NCBI GenBank assembly: GCA_035551475.1
Contig: DASZMX010000078.1
Span: 1-49,177 of the forward strand
Origin: DASZMX01 sp035551475
GTDB taxonomy: Bacteria > Verrucomicrobiota > Verrucomicrobiia > Limisphaerales > Palsa-1400
Length of the DNA stretch: 49,177 nt
Direction: 5' to 3'
Part shown: positions 32,027 to 40,751 of the stretch, piece after piece
Position numbering within the stretch: the first letter of the stretch is position 1
Layout of the letters: every line of letters starts with the position of its first letter
Notes under the pieces: model-generated
What the model was told of the DNA's origin: nothing
The model's database searches: none
The model's input: the letters and a program-made list of their open reading frames with translations, nothing else
Program-made: the position numbers and the translations under genes

Positions 32027-32233
32027 ATGAATAAAGCATTATCCATCGGAGTACTCATCGCGGGCGTGGTTCTGATCGTCTTCGGAGTCAGCGCCTCCAA
32101 TTCATTTGGATCGAGCGTCTCGCGCGCTTTTACGGGCGCTCCCACCGACAAGGCAGTCTGGATGCTGGTGGGCGGCATCATCATGGCGGTGGCGGGATTG
32201 GTCTTCACCCTGCGCGGTTCGCGCAACGGCTAA
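32027..32233 (+). CDS. DUF3185 family small membrane protein
   Basis: A 68-residue protein: helix 1 'ALSIGVLIAGVVLIVFGVSAS', a short loop 'NSFGSSVSRAFTGAPTDKAV', helix 2 'WMLVGGIIMAVAGLVFTL' and a basic tail. This is the DUF3185 pattern. Function is not known; the genomic company of BON, lmo0937 and PRC-barrel genes points to envelope stress. The PRC-barrel gene starts 4 bases after its stop. Confidence 0.85.
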   Translation: MNKALSIGVLIAGVVLIVFGVSASNSFGSSVSRAFTGAPTDKAVWMLVGGIIMAVAGLVFTLRGSRNG

Positions 32234-32237
32234 TTTT

Positions 32238-32921
32238 ATGATGCGCAGCCTCAAAGAACTGGAAGGGCACAAACTTGGCGCGGCGGACGGCCATATCGGC
32301 CACATCAAGGATTTTTACTTTGATGACGCGCTCTGGGTCGTGCGATACCTGGTCGCCGACACGGGCACCTGGATTACAGGCCGGCTCGTGTTGTTATCGC
32401 CGCTGGCGTTGCATGGATTCGATGAAAAAGAGAAGGTCCTGAACGTGCGGTTGACGCGCCGCCAGATCGAACGCAGCCCGTCGATTGAGGCCCACAAGCC
32501 GGTGTCCCGTCAATACGAAGAGGAATATTACAATTATTACAATTGGCCGTTTTATTGGCAGGGCGGATCGCTTTGGGGATTGAGCGATTTCCCCACGGTT
32601 CCGCCCCTGCCAATTGAACGGGCTCCCGCTCCCGCGCCGCAAACGTCGGAGGACGCCCATTTAAACAGCGCTAATTCCGTCTTTGGCTACAAGGCCCAGG
32701 CCGTGGATAAGGAAGTTGGAACCGTGGCGGACATCCTGGTGGACGACCGCAGTTGGACCATCGCTGGAATTGTGATTGACAGCGGCCATTGGCTGCCGGG
32801 GCGCAAGATCATTGTCTCGCCGGCGCAAATCTCCGCGATCAGCTGGACGGAATCCACCGTCACGCTGAAATCCACGAGCGACGTCCTGGAACGCGCTCCC
32901 GCCTACGAAGCGGCGGCGTAA
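32238..32921 (+). CDS. Double PRC-barrel domain protein
   Basis: A 227-residue soluble protein with two PRC-barrel halves: 'LKELEGHKLGAADGHIGHIKDFYFDDALWVVRYLVADT' (about 3-80) and 'NSVFGYKAQAVDKEVGTVADILVDDRSWTIAGIVIDSG' (about 140-215). A Tyr/Trp- and Pro-rich linker joins them. ATG at 32238 (followed by a second ATG) is used; the frame continues to 32106, but that part lies inside the DUF3185 gene. PRC-barrel proteins of this kind accompany stress genes in several phyla, with no defined activity. The stop codon is directly abutted by the convergent gnd stop, with no bases between. Confidence 0.87.
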   Translation: MMRSLKELEGHKLGAADGHIGHIKDFYFDDALWVVRYLVADTGTWITGRLVLLSPLALHGFDEKEKVLNVRLTRRQIERSPSIEAHKPVSRQYEEEYYNYYNWPFYWQGGSLWGLSDFPTVPPLPIERAPAPAPQTSEDAHLNSANSVFGYKAQAVDKEVGTVADILVDDRSWTIAGIVIDSGHWLPGRKIIVSPAQISAISWTESTVTLKSTSDVLERAPAYEAAA

Positions 32922-34376
32922 TTACACCGTATAACTGCCGGACGCGGCGCTGCCGCCGTGTCCGGTCCAGTTGGTGTGGGAGAATTGGCCGCGCGGCTGA
33001 TCCAGGCGTTCATAGGTGTGGGCGCCGAAATAATCGCGCTGCGCCTGGAGCAAGTTTGCGGGCAAACGCTCGCAACGGTAACTGTCGTAGAAATTCAGCG
33101 CGGTGGAGAAGGCCGGGGCGGGCAGGCCTTTTTTCGCCGCCGCCGCCACCACTTTGCGCCACGAACGCTGGCACTTTTTGATCTCTCCCCGGAAAAATTT
33201 GTCCAGCAGGAGATTGAGCAGCTTCGGATCACGATCAAACGCCTCTTTGATCTTGCCCAAAAAGCGGCTGCGAATGATGCAGCCGCCGCGCCACATCAGG
33301 GCCACGCCGCCGTAGTTCAAATTCCAATTATTTTCCTTCGCCGCCGCGCGCATGAGCATATAACCCTGAGCGTAGGAAATGATCTTTGAGGCATAGAGCG
33401 CCAGGCGGATGTCCTCGATCCAGCCGGCGCGATCGCCGGAGAGAAGGGGCTTGGGCCCTTTCAATTTTTTGGCCGCAGCCACGCGCTCATCCTTCAACGC
33501 CGAGACGCAGCGGGCGTAAACCGCCTCGGTGATCAATGTGCTGGGAATCCCCAAATCCGCCGAGCTGATGACCGTCCATTTGCCGGTGCCCTTCTGGCCG
33601 GCAGTGTCAAGAATCTTTTCCACCAGCGGCTGCCCATCGGTGTCCTTGTAAGCCAGGATGTGCGAGGTGATTTCAATGAGGAATGAGTCCAACTCCGTCT
33701 TGTTCCACTCAGCGAAGACGGGCTGCATTTCGGCGGCGGTCATGCCGAGACCGTCTTTCATGAATTGGTACGCCTCGCAGATGAGCTGCATATCGCCGTA
33801 CTCGATGCCGTTGTGGACCATCTTCACGTAATGGCCGGCGCCGTTTTCACCCACCCAATCACAGCAGGGCGTGCCGTCCTCCACCTTCGCGGCGATCGCT
33901 TGGAAAATGCCTTTGACATAAGGCCACGCGTCCTTCGATCCGCCCGGCATGATGGAGGGGCCGTTGCGCGCGCCTTCCTCGCCGCCGGAGACGCCAGTGC
34001 CGATAAAGTACAGGCCTTTTTCCTCGAGGGCTTTGGTGCGGCGGGTGGTGTCTTGAAAAAGGGAATTGCCGCCGTCGATGAGAATATCGCCCTTCTCCAG
34101 CAGCGGGGTCAATTCGTCAATGAGTTCGTCCACCGGTTTGCCGGCTTTGACCATCATCATGACGCGGCGCGGTTTTTTAAGCTGTCCCACCAATTCGCTC
34201 ACCGAATGGGCGCCAATCACTTTCGTGCCCTTGGCTTCCTTGGCGAGAAAGTCGTCCACCTTGGAGGTGGTGCGATTGAACACGGCCACGGTGTAACCGT
34301 GATCGTTCATATTCAACACGAGATTCTGGCCCATGACGGCCAGACCAATCAGTCCGATGTCAGCTTGTCCTTCCAT
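32922..34376 (-). CDS. gnd: 6-phosphogluconate dehydrogenase, decarboxylating
   Basis: A 484-residue enzyme of the oxidative pentose-phosphate pathway that makes ribulose-5-phosphate, CO2 and NADPH. Evidence: the NADP fold 'DIGLIGLAVMGQNLVLNMNDHG', substrate motif 'FIGTGVSGGEEGARNGPSIMPGG', catalytic Lys in 'NGAGHYVKMVHNGIEYGDMQLI' and the C-terminal 'NWTGHGG'. Length equals that of the long-chain bacterial form. ATG at 34376 is preferred to the ATG five codons upstream. No zwf or pgl is next to it. Confidence 0.97.
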   Translation of the reverse strand: MEGQADIGLIGLAVMGQNLVLNMNDHGYTVAVFNRTTSKVDDFLAKEAKGTKVIGAHSVSELVGQLKKPRRVMMMVKAGKPVDELIDELTPLLEKGDILIDGGNSLFQDTTRRTKALEEKGLYFIGTGVSGGEEGARNGPSIMPGGSKDAWPYVKGIFQAIAAKVEDGTPCCDWVGENGAGHYVKMVHNGIEYGDMQLICEAYQFMKDGLGMTAAEMQPVFAEWNKTELDSFLIEITSHILAYKDTDGQPLVEKILDTAGQKGTGKWTVISSADLGIPSTLITEAVYARCVSALKDERVAAAKKLKGPKPLLSGDRAGWIEDIRLALYASKIISYAQGYMLMRAAAKENNWNLNYGGVALMWRGGCIIRSRFLGKIKEAFDRDPKLLNLLLDKFFRGEIKKCQRSWRKVVAAAAKKGLPAPAFSTALNFYDSYRCERLPANLLQAQRDYFGAHTYERLDQPRGQFSHTNWTGHGGSAASGSYTV

Positions 34377-34436
34377 GCCGGAACGATACAAGAGGCCGGG
34401 AGCGGGGCGAGAAGTTTTTTAAGGCCGGCGCGGGTG

Positions 34437-34937
34437 TTAGCCGCCGAATTGGAGGCGCTTTTCAGATTGGAGAATGGCTTCCAGGTTGGGCCATTGCACC
34501 TGGTTCATCGTGTAAAAAGCGTGGAGATAAACCGCAATTTCTTCGGGCGGATATTTGGCCAGGAGCTTGTCCACCGCTTCCTTAAGTTTGGCATCGTCAA
34601 TGGTGGCCGGAAGATCCTCCACGGCGCCGTCCTTATGCGGAATGCCCAAGGCATCGAGAAAATCGACCAGCATGCCTGTTTCCTTCTTCATCAGCCAATC
34701 GCGCAGAAGATTGCCGGCGATCAATTCCAGGCGGGGCTTGGCGAGTTGGGCCACCATCTCCGCATGGCGTTGCGCGCGGGGTGTGCGCTCGAAGAAAATG
34801 GGGCGAAGCTTGCGCGCGTCGGCGACGGCCGCCAGGGCGGTGCGATAAAGATCGCGGTTGTGGTCGTGGGCAAATTCGATGATCCCGACGGCCAACCCGG
34901 GCGACATGAAACCGAACAATTCGTGCGATGTGAGCAT
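34437..34937 (-). CDS. Conserved-looking protein of unknown function
   Basis: A 166-residue, mostly helical soluble protein beginning 'MLTSHELFGFMSPGLAVGII'. It has charged segments such as 'FFERTPRAQRHAEMVAQLAK' and 'LPATIDDAKLKEAVDKLLAK', and ends 'LEAILQSEKRLQFGG'. I do not recognise a family. Codon use looks genuinely coding and the frame is closed by a good stop. The start at 34937 is chosen because upstream sequence in this frame overlaps the divergent kinase gene and is compositionally odd. It lies 60 bases before gnd on the same strand and may be co-transcribed with it. Confidence 0.7.
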   Translation of the reverse strand: MLTSHELFGFMSPGLAVGIIEFAHDHNRDLYRTALAAVADARKLRPIFFERTPRAQRHAEMVAQLAKPRLELIAGNLLRDWLMKKETGMLVDFLDALGIPHKDGAVEDLPATIDDAKLKEAVDKLLAKYPPEEIAVYLHAFYTMNQVQWPNLEAILQSEKRLQFGG

Positions 34938-35012
34938 ACTCGTGCGCCGCCACTTAAACGAAAAAACTCTTGGGTTGCAAGGAAATGGCGCCGTGGTTAA
35001 ATAGCCGCACTT

Positions 35013-37985
35013 TTGGGTGTGTTGAAAATTCAATGTAGAGCCGCCACTTCCCCGGCGGAGCCAACCCTGCTTTCCATCTCGGCGGCGCCTTTGTTGGCGT
35101 TGGGCGTGGAGGGCTGGGGAATTTCCGACACCCTGCGAGTCGCGGGCGCGGGGGCATTGATTTTTGTGGCGGCGCTGGCGTGGGTGGTGGTTCTGAAACT
35201 GCGCACCCATCGCCAAAACCTGCTGTTGAAAACGCAGTTGCAGCGGGAGAAAGCGCTTTCCGAACTGGGCCGCAAGCTCGCCGTGGCGACAACCGTGGCC
35301 GAGGCCGCCCGCATCATTCTGGATTCCGCGGACTATTTGTTCGGCTGGGACGCGGCGTATTTGAATTTATACGCGGCCGAGCCGGATGTGCTGACGCCGG
35401 TGATCAATCTCGACACCGTCGATGGCAAACGCGGGGAGGTGCCGTTCGGTTATCCGGCCGGCAAACCGACGCCGATGGCGCGCGAGATTATTGACAACGG
35501 CCCCAAACTGATCCGCCGCACGCCCCACGCGGCCAGCGGCCCGCCGCTTTTGCCGTTCGGTGACAAGGGGCGCCTGTCCGCTTCGCTGATGTTCGTGCCC
35601 ATTCACGGGGGCAGCGAGGTCATCGGGCTGATTTCCATCCAAAGCTACACGGCGGGACTTTATGACGAGGAGAAATTGGCGGTGCTGCAGGGCCTGGCCG
35701 ATCATTGCGGCGGCGCCCTGGAACGCATCCAGGCGCGCGCCGAATTGCACAAATCCCTGGAGCTGCTGGAAGGGCGCGTGGCGGAGCGAACGGAAGAATT
35801 GACGCGCATCAACGGGCTGTTGCACAAGGGGCGGGAAGAATTGGAGCAATTGGTGGAGGAGCGCACCGTCAAGCTCACGAAGGCCGTCGGCGCGCTGGAG
35901 CAGGAAATCGCCGTGCGCCGGGAGGCGGAGGCGCGCAGCGCGGCGTTCTCGCGGCTCGGCGAGCAACTGAGCGCCGCGGCGGATTTCGCGGCGGCGGGAC
36001 GGACGGCGCTGGACGCGGCGGATGAATTGCTGGGCTGGGATGCGTCGTATCTTCATCTTTACACGCCGGACTATCATTTCACCATCCCGGTGCTTTCATT
36101 TGACATTGTGGATGGGAAGCGCACGCAGGTTTTCTGGCTCTACCGCGAAGTGTCGCCGCGCGACAAACGAATCATTGAACGCGGCGCGGAGCTGGTCTCC
36201 GGCGCCCCCTCCGGGACGCAGCCGCCTTTTGTGCCGTTCGGGGTGCGTTCGCGGCCCACCGCTTCGCGCCTGTTTGTGCCTATTCACAGCGCCGGACGGG
36301 TCATCGGCGCCATGTCGGCGCAGAGTTACACGGCCAACGCCTACACGCCGAAGGACCTGGCGCTGTTGCAATCGCTGGCGGATTTTTGCGGCGGGACGCT
36401 GGAGCGCATCCAGGCGGAGCAATCGCTGCGGCAGTCGGAGGAGCGTTTTTCCAAGGTGTTCCGCTCCAGCCCGGCGCCAATGTCCTTGAGCACGCTGGAG
36501 CAGGGGATCTACCTCGACGTCAACGATAGTTTGGCGAATATGCTCGGATACGAGCGCGAGGAAATGATCGGGCGCACCTCGATCGAGCTGGGCATCTGGC
36601 CCGATCCCGAGGATCGCGTGCGGATGGCGGAGCAGATTTTAAAGCTGAAATCGCTGCGGAATTACCAATGCCAGGTGCGGCGCAAAAACGGAGAAGTCCG
36701 GACCGCCCTGGCTTCCGTCGAGCGCATGGATATTCGTGGGGAGCAAAACGTGTTGCTGGCCACGTTCCATGACATCACCGAATGGCTGAGCTTGGAGGCG
36801 CAACTGCGGCAGTCGCAAAAAATGGAAGCCATCGGGCAGCTCGCCGCGGGCGTGGCGCATGATTTTAATAATATCCTCACAATTATCCAGGGGCACGTCG
36901 GACTCCTCATGGACGAGCCGACGGTGGGGGATGATGTCCGGGAATCGTTGCAGCCCGTCGCCACCGCAGCGGATCGCGCGGCGGCGTTGACGCGGCAGTT
37001 GCTCGCCTTCAGCCGCAAGCAGGTCATGCAGATGCGCGTGGCGGATTTAAACGACATCGTGAGCGACGCCGCCAATATGTTGCAGCGTTTGCTGGGCGAA
37101 ACGGTCGTGCTGAGTTTCAGCTATTCGCCGGCGCCGGCCACGATTGAAGGCGATGCGGGCATGCTGGAGCAGGTCATTATCAATCTCGCGGTCAATGCGC
37201 GGGACGCCATGCCGGACGGCGGGCGCTTGCGCGTGATGGTGGAACGCGTGGAGGTGGAGCGCGCCGCGGCGCGGCAACGGACCGAGGCCGATACGACGAG
37301 TTTTGTGCGTTTGACGATGGCCGACGATGGAAGGGGCATGGACGAGCCGACCAAGGCGCGCATTTTCGAGCCATTTTTCACGACGAAAGACGTGGGCAAG
37401 GGGACCGGGTTGGGCCTCGCCACGGTCTATGGCATCATCAAGCAACATGCCGGCTGGATTGACGTGGAAAGCGCGCCCGGCCAGGGAACGGTGTTCCGCA
37501 TCTTTGTGCCGGCCAGTTCCGCTCCGCCGCCGCCCCCGGCCCCGCGCAAGATAAAGGAACCGGTGAAGAAAGCCGAGCCGGCCAAGGCTCCGGCGCCCGC
37601 GCGCGGCGGGGGAGAAACGATTTTGGTGGTGGAAGACGAATTGGATTTGCGGGACCTGGTGCATGCGCTGCTGGAGTCGTTTGGGTATCGCGTGTTGGAG
37701 GCTGAGCATGGCAAGGACGCCCTGGAAGTGTGGCGCCGGGCCGGCGGGAAAATTGATCTATTATTGACAGACGTCACAATGCCGGAAGGCATCTCGGGCA
37801 TCGAGCTGGCGGAGCGCTTCCGCCAGGAGAAACCGGACTTGAAGGTGATTTTCTCGAGCGGCTACAGTGTGGAGCTGTTCGAGCGGCAAAAAATCGCCGG
37901 GCTTAAGGAAGGCCTGAATTTTCTGCCCAAGCCGTATCAGCCTGAAACCCTGGCCAAGACGGTGCGGATGTGCCTGGACTCGTAA
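35013..37985 (+). CDS. Hybrid histidine kinase (TM-GAF-GAF-PAS-HisKA-HATPase-REC)
   Basis: A protein of about 990 residues. One TM helix ('GAGALIFVAALAWVVVLKLR', about 46-66) is followed by two GAF-like domains that are copies of each other: 'LFGWDAAYLNLY..NLDTVDGKRGEV' (about 85-230) and 'LLGWDASYLHLY..SFDIVDGKRTQV' (about 310-465), separated by coiled coil. A PAS domain ('RFSKVFRSSPAPMSLSTLEQ'), H-box 'LAAGVAHDFNNILTIIQGHV' (His near 616), HATPase ('VADDGRGMDEPTKARIFEPF') and a C-terminal receiver ('ILVVEDELDLRDLV', Asp in 'LLLTDVTMPEG') follow. The start is uncertain: TTG 35013, GTG 35019 or a later GTG near 35106. Related kinases often have a large periplasmic sensor before this TM, which is absent here. 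The 3' end overlaps thiD by 49 bp on the other strand. Confidence 0.9.
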   Translation: MGVLKIQCRAATSPAEPTLLSISAAPLLALGVEGWGISDTLRVAGAGALIFVAALAWVVVLKLRTHRQNLLLKTQLQREKALSELGRKLAVATTVAEAARIILDSADYLFGWDAAYLNLYAAEPDVLTPVINLDTVDGKRGEVPFGYPAGKPTPMAREIIDNGPKLIRRTPHAASGPPLLPFGDKGRLSASLMFVPIHGGSEVIGLISIQSYTAGLYDEEKLAVLQGLADHCGGALERIQARAELHKSLELLEGRVAERTEELTRINGLLHKGREELEQLVEERTVKLTKAVGALEQEIAVRREAEARSAAFSRLGEQLSAAADFAAAGRTALDAADELLGWDASYLHLYTPDYHFTIPVLSFDIVDGKRTQVFWLYREVSPRDKRIIERGAELVSGAPSGTQPPFVPFGVRSRPTASRLFVPIHSAGRVIGAMSAQSYTANAYTPKDLALLQSLADFCGGTLERIQAEQSLRQSEERFSKVFRSSPAPMSLSTLEQGIYLDVNDSLANMLGYEREEMIGRTSIELGIWPDPEDRVRMAEQILKLKSLRNYQCQVRRKNGEVRTALASVERMDIRGEQNVLLATFHDITEWLSLEAQLRQSQKMEAIGQLAAGVAHDFNNILTIIQGHVGLLMDEPTVGDDVRESLQPVATAADRAAALTRQLLAFSRKQVMQMRVADLNDIVSDAANMLQRLLGETVVLSFSYSPAPATIEGDAGMLEQVIINLAVNARDAMPDGGRLRVMVERVEVERAAARQRTEADTTSFVRLTMADDGRGMDEPTKARIFEPFFTTKDVGKGTGLGLATVYGIIKQHAGWIDVESAPGQGTVFRIFVPASSAPPPPPAPRKIKEPVKKAEPAKAPAPARGGGETILVVEDELDLRDLVHALLESFGYRVLEAEHGKDALEVWRRAGGKIDLLLTDVTMPEGISGIELAERFRQEKPDLKVIFSSGYSVELFERQKIAGLKEGLNFLPKPYQPETLAKTVRMCLDS

Positions 37986-38728
37986 ATCACCTGGGTGATG
38001 AACTGCTTGGCGCCTTCCACGGCGCGAACCAGCGTCCGGCCCCGGCCCAGTCCGGCGGCGATCGCCGCCGCATACGCGCAACCCGTGCCATGCAGCCGCA
38101 CGCCCCGGAGGCGCGGCGCGGAGAACAGCCACTCCTCCTTCCCGTCAAATAGAATATCGAGGGAGGCGGCAGTTCCGGGCAAGTGCCCGCCTTTAACCAG
38201 CGCCGCGCAGCCGCAAATTCTGTTGATCTCGCGGGCGGCGGCGCGGAGTTGTTCCGGCGTGCGAATGGACCGGCCGAGAAGAACCTCGGCTTCGGCGCGA
38301 TTGGGGGTGACGAGCGTGGCGAGCGGCAGCAATTTTTGCTGGAGAATATTTACGGCCGCAGTTCGCAAAAGGCGCCGTCCGCTCGTGGAAATCATCACAG
38401 GATCGACGACGAGCGGCAGGCTGGGACGTTGAGCCAGGAATTTGACAACTTCGTTGATGATGGCGGCGGAATAGAGCATTCCCGTTTTGATCGCTGCCGG
38501 AGGATTGACTGCGAACACGGCCTCCAATTGCGCCCGCACCATGGCTGGCGAAGTGGGCGCAAGGCGCGTCACGGCGTTTTGGTTCTGCGCGGTCAAACAG
38601 GTGACGACGGTGGCTCCTTTCACGCCCAGTTGCGTGAAGGTTCTGAGGTCCGCCTGCAAGCCGGCGCCTCCGCCGCTGTCGGAGCCGGCAATGGTCAGGA
38701 CGACGGGCGATGACGCGGACAAATGCAT
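37937..38728 (-). CDS. thiD: Hydroxymethylpyrimidine/phosphomethylpyrimidine kinase
   Basis: A 263-residue ribokinase-fold kinase of thiamine biosynthesis. Diagnostic blocks: 'VLTIAGSDSGGGAGLQADLR' at the N-terminus, 'AIKTGMLYS', 'VVDPVMISTSG', 'LVTPNRAEAEVLLG' and the anion-hole/catalytic 'RLHGTGCAYAAAIAAGL'. It phosphorylates HMP and HMP-P. No other thi gene is in the window and no TPP riboswitch was recognised in its 48-base upstream gap. The last 16 codons overlap the end of the hybrid kinase on the opposite strand. Confidence 0.96.
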   Translation of the reverse strand: MHLSASSPVVLTIAGSDSGGGAGLQADLRTFTQLGVKGATVVTCLTAQNQNAVTRLAPTSPAMVRAQLEAVFAVNPPAAIKTGMLYSAAIINEVVKFLAQRPSLPLVVDPVMISTSGRRLLRTAAVNILQQKLLPLATLVTPNRAEAEVLLGRSIRTPEQLRAAAREINRICGCAALVKGGHLPGTAASLDILFDGKEEWLFSAPRLRGVRLHGTGCAYAAAIAAGLGRGRTLVRAVEGAKQFITQVIYESRHIRTVLARVSG

Positions 38729-38776
38729 GCGGGGAAATCATTGCCAAAATGGAGGCGCCGTGCGAATGCTAATTTT

Positions 38777-39598
38777 ATGACGCGAAGAGAATGTTTGCAG
38801 CGGCTCGCCGCGTGTGCGGCCTGGAGCCTGGCCGGCGGCGGAGCGGTTTGGGCGCAAGGCGCCACCAGTCCGGCGCTCAAGTTAGGCGTGGCATCGTATT
38901 CGCTGAACACGCTTACCCCGGAGCAGGTCATCGCGGCGCTCAAGGACCTCGATATTCATTACGTGTCTCTTTACAAGACGCATTGCCCGTGGGCGGGCAC
39001 GGCGGAGGAATGCCGGGCCGCATCGCGCAAATTTCAAGATGCGGGCCTGACTGTCACGGGCTCGGGCGTGATAGAATTGCCCAATGACGAAGCCGTGGTG
39101 CGCAAGGCGTTCACGAATGCGCAGGCGGCGGGCTTGCCCACGATCGTGTGCAAGCCGGCTGCAGCCGCCTTTCCGTTGCTCGAAAAATTCGTGGCGGAAT
39201 TCGACATCAAACTGGCCATTCACAATCACGGGCCGGAGGACAAACTTTATCCCGGTCCCGCCGAGGCTTGGAAGGCGGCGCAACCTTTTGATCAGCGCAT
39301 CGGATTGTGCATTGACGTGGGGCACGCGTTCCGTGCGGGGCAGGACCCGGTGGCGGCCATCCGCCAATATCGCGAACGGCTGTATGATATACACCTGAAG
39401 GACTTGACGATGAACGCCGAGGGCAAGGAAGTTCCCACGCCGGTGGGCTCAGGCCAGATGGATATCAAGGGCATCCTCGCGGCCCTCAAGGAAATCAAAT
39501 ACTCGCATATCGTCGCCTTTGAGTACGAGAAACCGGGCGGCGATCACGTGGCCGGATTGCGGCAGTCGCTGGCCTATGTGCGGCCGCTGGCCGGTTAA
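38777..39598 (+). CDS. Tat-exported sugar-phosphate isomerase/epimerase-like TIM-barrel protein
   Basis: A 273-residue xylose-isomerase-like TIM barrel. The N-terminus 'MTRRECLQRLAACAAWSLAG' fits a twin-arginine signal (TRRECLQ). The barrel shows 'KLGVASYSLNTLTPEQVIAAL', 'YVSLYKTHCPW', 'KLAIHNHGPED' (His and acidic residues of the metal site), 'IGLCIDVGHAFRAG', 'YDIHLKDL' and 'HIVAFEYEKPGGD'. Such exported isomerase-like proteins are abundant in Planctomycetes-Verrucomicrobia and probably act on sugars in the periplasm; the substrate is unknown. ATG at 38777 is chosen since it starts the Tat signal. The stop is 3 bases from the convergent pilT stop. Confidence 0.87.
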   Translation: MTRRECLQRLAACAAWSLAGGGAVWAQGATSPALKLGVASYSLNTLTPEQVIAALKDLDIHYVSLYKTHCPWAGTAEECRAASRKFQDAGLTVTGSGVIELPNDEAVVRKAFTNAQAAGLPTIVCKPAAAAFPLLEKFVAEFDIKLAIHNHGPEDKLYPGPAEAWKAAQPFDQRIGLCIDVGHAFRAGQDPVAAIRQYRERLYDIHLKDLTMNAEGKEVPTPVGSGQMDIKGILAALKEIKYSHIVAFEYEKPGGDHVAGLRQSLAYVRPLAG

Positions 39599-39601
39599 GG
39601 G

Positions 39602-40696
39602 TTACACTTCATCTTCTTCGGGCGGATGCGCGAGGAAGGTGCGGAATTTTTTCTTGTCGAGGCACTTGTCGTAGGCTTCCTCGGGCGAGATGCGCTTCAT
39701 CTTGAGGTGGTCCATGATGGAGTCATCCAGCGGCGTGTTGCCGAATTTCTTGCCGACTTGAATCATGCCGGGGATTTGATGCGTCTTGCCTTCGCGCACG
39801 AGGTTGGCGACGGCGGTGTTGAAGATGAGAATTTCCAGCGCGGCCACCCGGCCCTTGCGATCCACGCGCTTGAACAGGTTTTGCGCGACCACGCCTTTCA
39901 ACGACTCGGAAAGAGTGGCGCGAATTTTGTTCTGCTGCTCGCCCGGGAAAACGTCAATAATACGATCGACCGTCTTGGCGGCGCTTTGGGTGTGCAGGGT
40001 GCCGAAGACCAAATGGCCGGTGCTGGCGGCGGTGAGGGCCAGTTCGATGGTCTCCAAGTCGCGCAATTCGCCGACCAGCACGATGTCCGGGTCTTCGCGC
40101 AAGGCGCCGCGGAGGGCGGAAGCAAACGAGCGGGTGTGCAGGCCGACTTCGCGATGGTTGACCAGGCAGCTTTTGCTCTCGTGCACGAATTCGATGGGAT
40201 CCTCGACGGTGATGATGTGGTCGCGCCGATTTTTGTTCGCGTAGTCAATAATCGCCGCGAGCGTGGTGGATTTGCCTGAGCCGGTTGGGCCGGTGACGAC
40301 GACCAGGCCCTTGTGCAGCATGGCGAATTTCTTCAGGACGGGCGGCAGAGGGGCGTCAAATTTCTCAAAATCCTCGAAGGACAAAACTTTGCTGGGAATT
40401 TGGCGGAACACGGCGGCGATGCCGTATTTCTGGGTGAAGAAATTGGCGCGGAAACGGGAAATGCCGGGAATTTCGTAGCCGAAATCGACGTCGCCGGTTT
40501 CTTCAAACGTTTTTATTTTGTACTCAGGCGCAATTTCATAGAGCATGATCTTGAGCTGATCATCCTCGAGCGGGGGATATTCGACGCGCGTCAATTCGCC
40601 GTTGATGCGAAGAATCGGCGGGTTGCCGGAAGAAAGATGCAAGTCCGAGGCTTTCTCCTGGAACATTAAATTGAAAAGGGCGTCAATTTTGGCCAT
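39602..40696 (-). CDS. pilT: Type IV pilus retraction ATPase PilT
   Basis: A 364-residue hexameric ATPase. It begins with 'LFNLMFQEKASDLHLSSGNP' (PilT N-domain) and has Walker A 'VVTGPTGSGKSTTLAAIID', the Asp box 'ITVEDPIEFVH', Walker B 'PDIVLVGELRDLETIELAL', the His box 'TGHLVFGTLHTQSAAKTVDRI' and the PilT-specific 'AVANLVREGKTHQIPGMIQ' (equivalent of AIRNLIRE). It drives pilus retraction and twitching. No pil structural genes are adjacent. The tail ('HPPEEDEV') is acidic. Confidence 0.96.
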   Translation of the reverse strand: MAKIDALFNLMFQEKASDLHLSSGNPPILRINGELTRVEYPPLEDDQLKIMLYEIAPEYKIKTFEETGDVDFGYEIPGISRFRANFFTQKYGIAAVFRQIPSKVLSFEDFEKFDAPLPPVLKKFAMLHKGLVVVTGPTGSGKSTTLAAIIDYANKNRRDHIITVEDPIEFVHESKSCLVNHREVGLHTRSFASALRGALREDPDIVLVGELRDLETIELALTAASTGHLVFGTLHTQSAAKTVDRIIDVFPGEQQNKIRATLSESLKGVVAQNLFKRVDRKGRVAALEILIFNTAVANLVREGKTHQIPGMIQVGKKFGNTPLDDSIMDHLKMKRISPEEAYDKCLDKKKFRTFLAHPPEEDEV

Positions 40697-40751
40697 AAGA
40701 ATCTTGGTCGATGGCTATCATTATCAAACCTGCGGGCGCCTCTGCAAGCCA

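Noticed and set aside
34938..35216. N-terminal extension of the unknown protein next to gnd
   Set aside because: It overlaps the divergent hybrid kinase gene and is basic, low-complexity sequence unlike the rest of the protein.
38729..38776. TPP riboswitch before thiD
   Set aside because: The gap is only 48 bases and lacks the conserved THI-box sequence.
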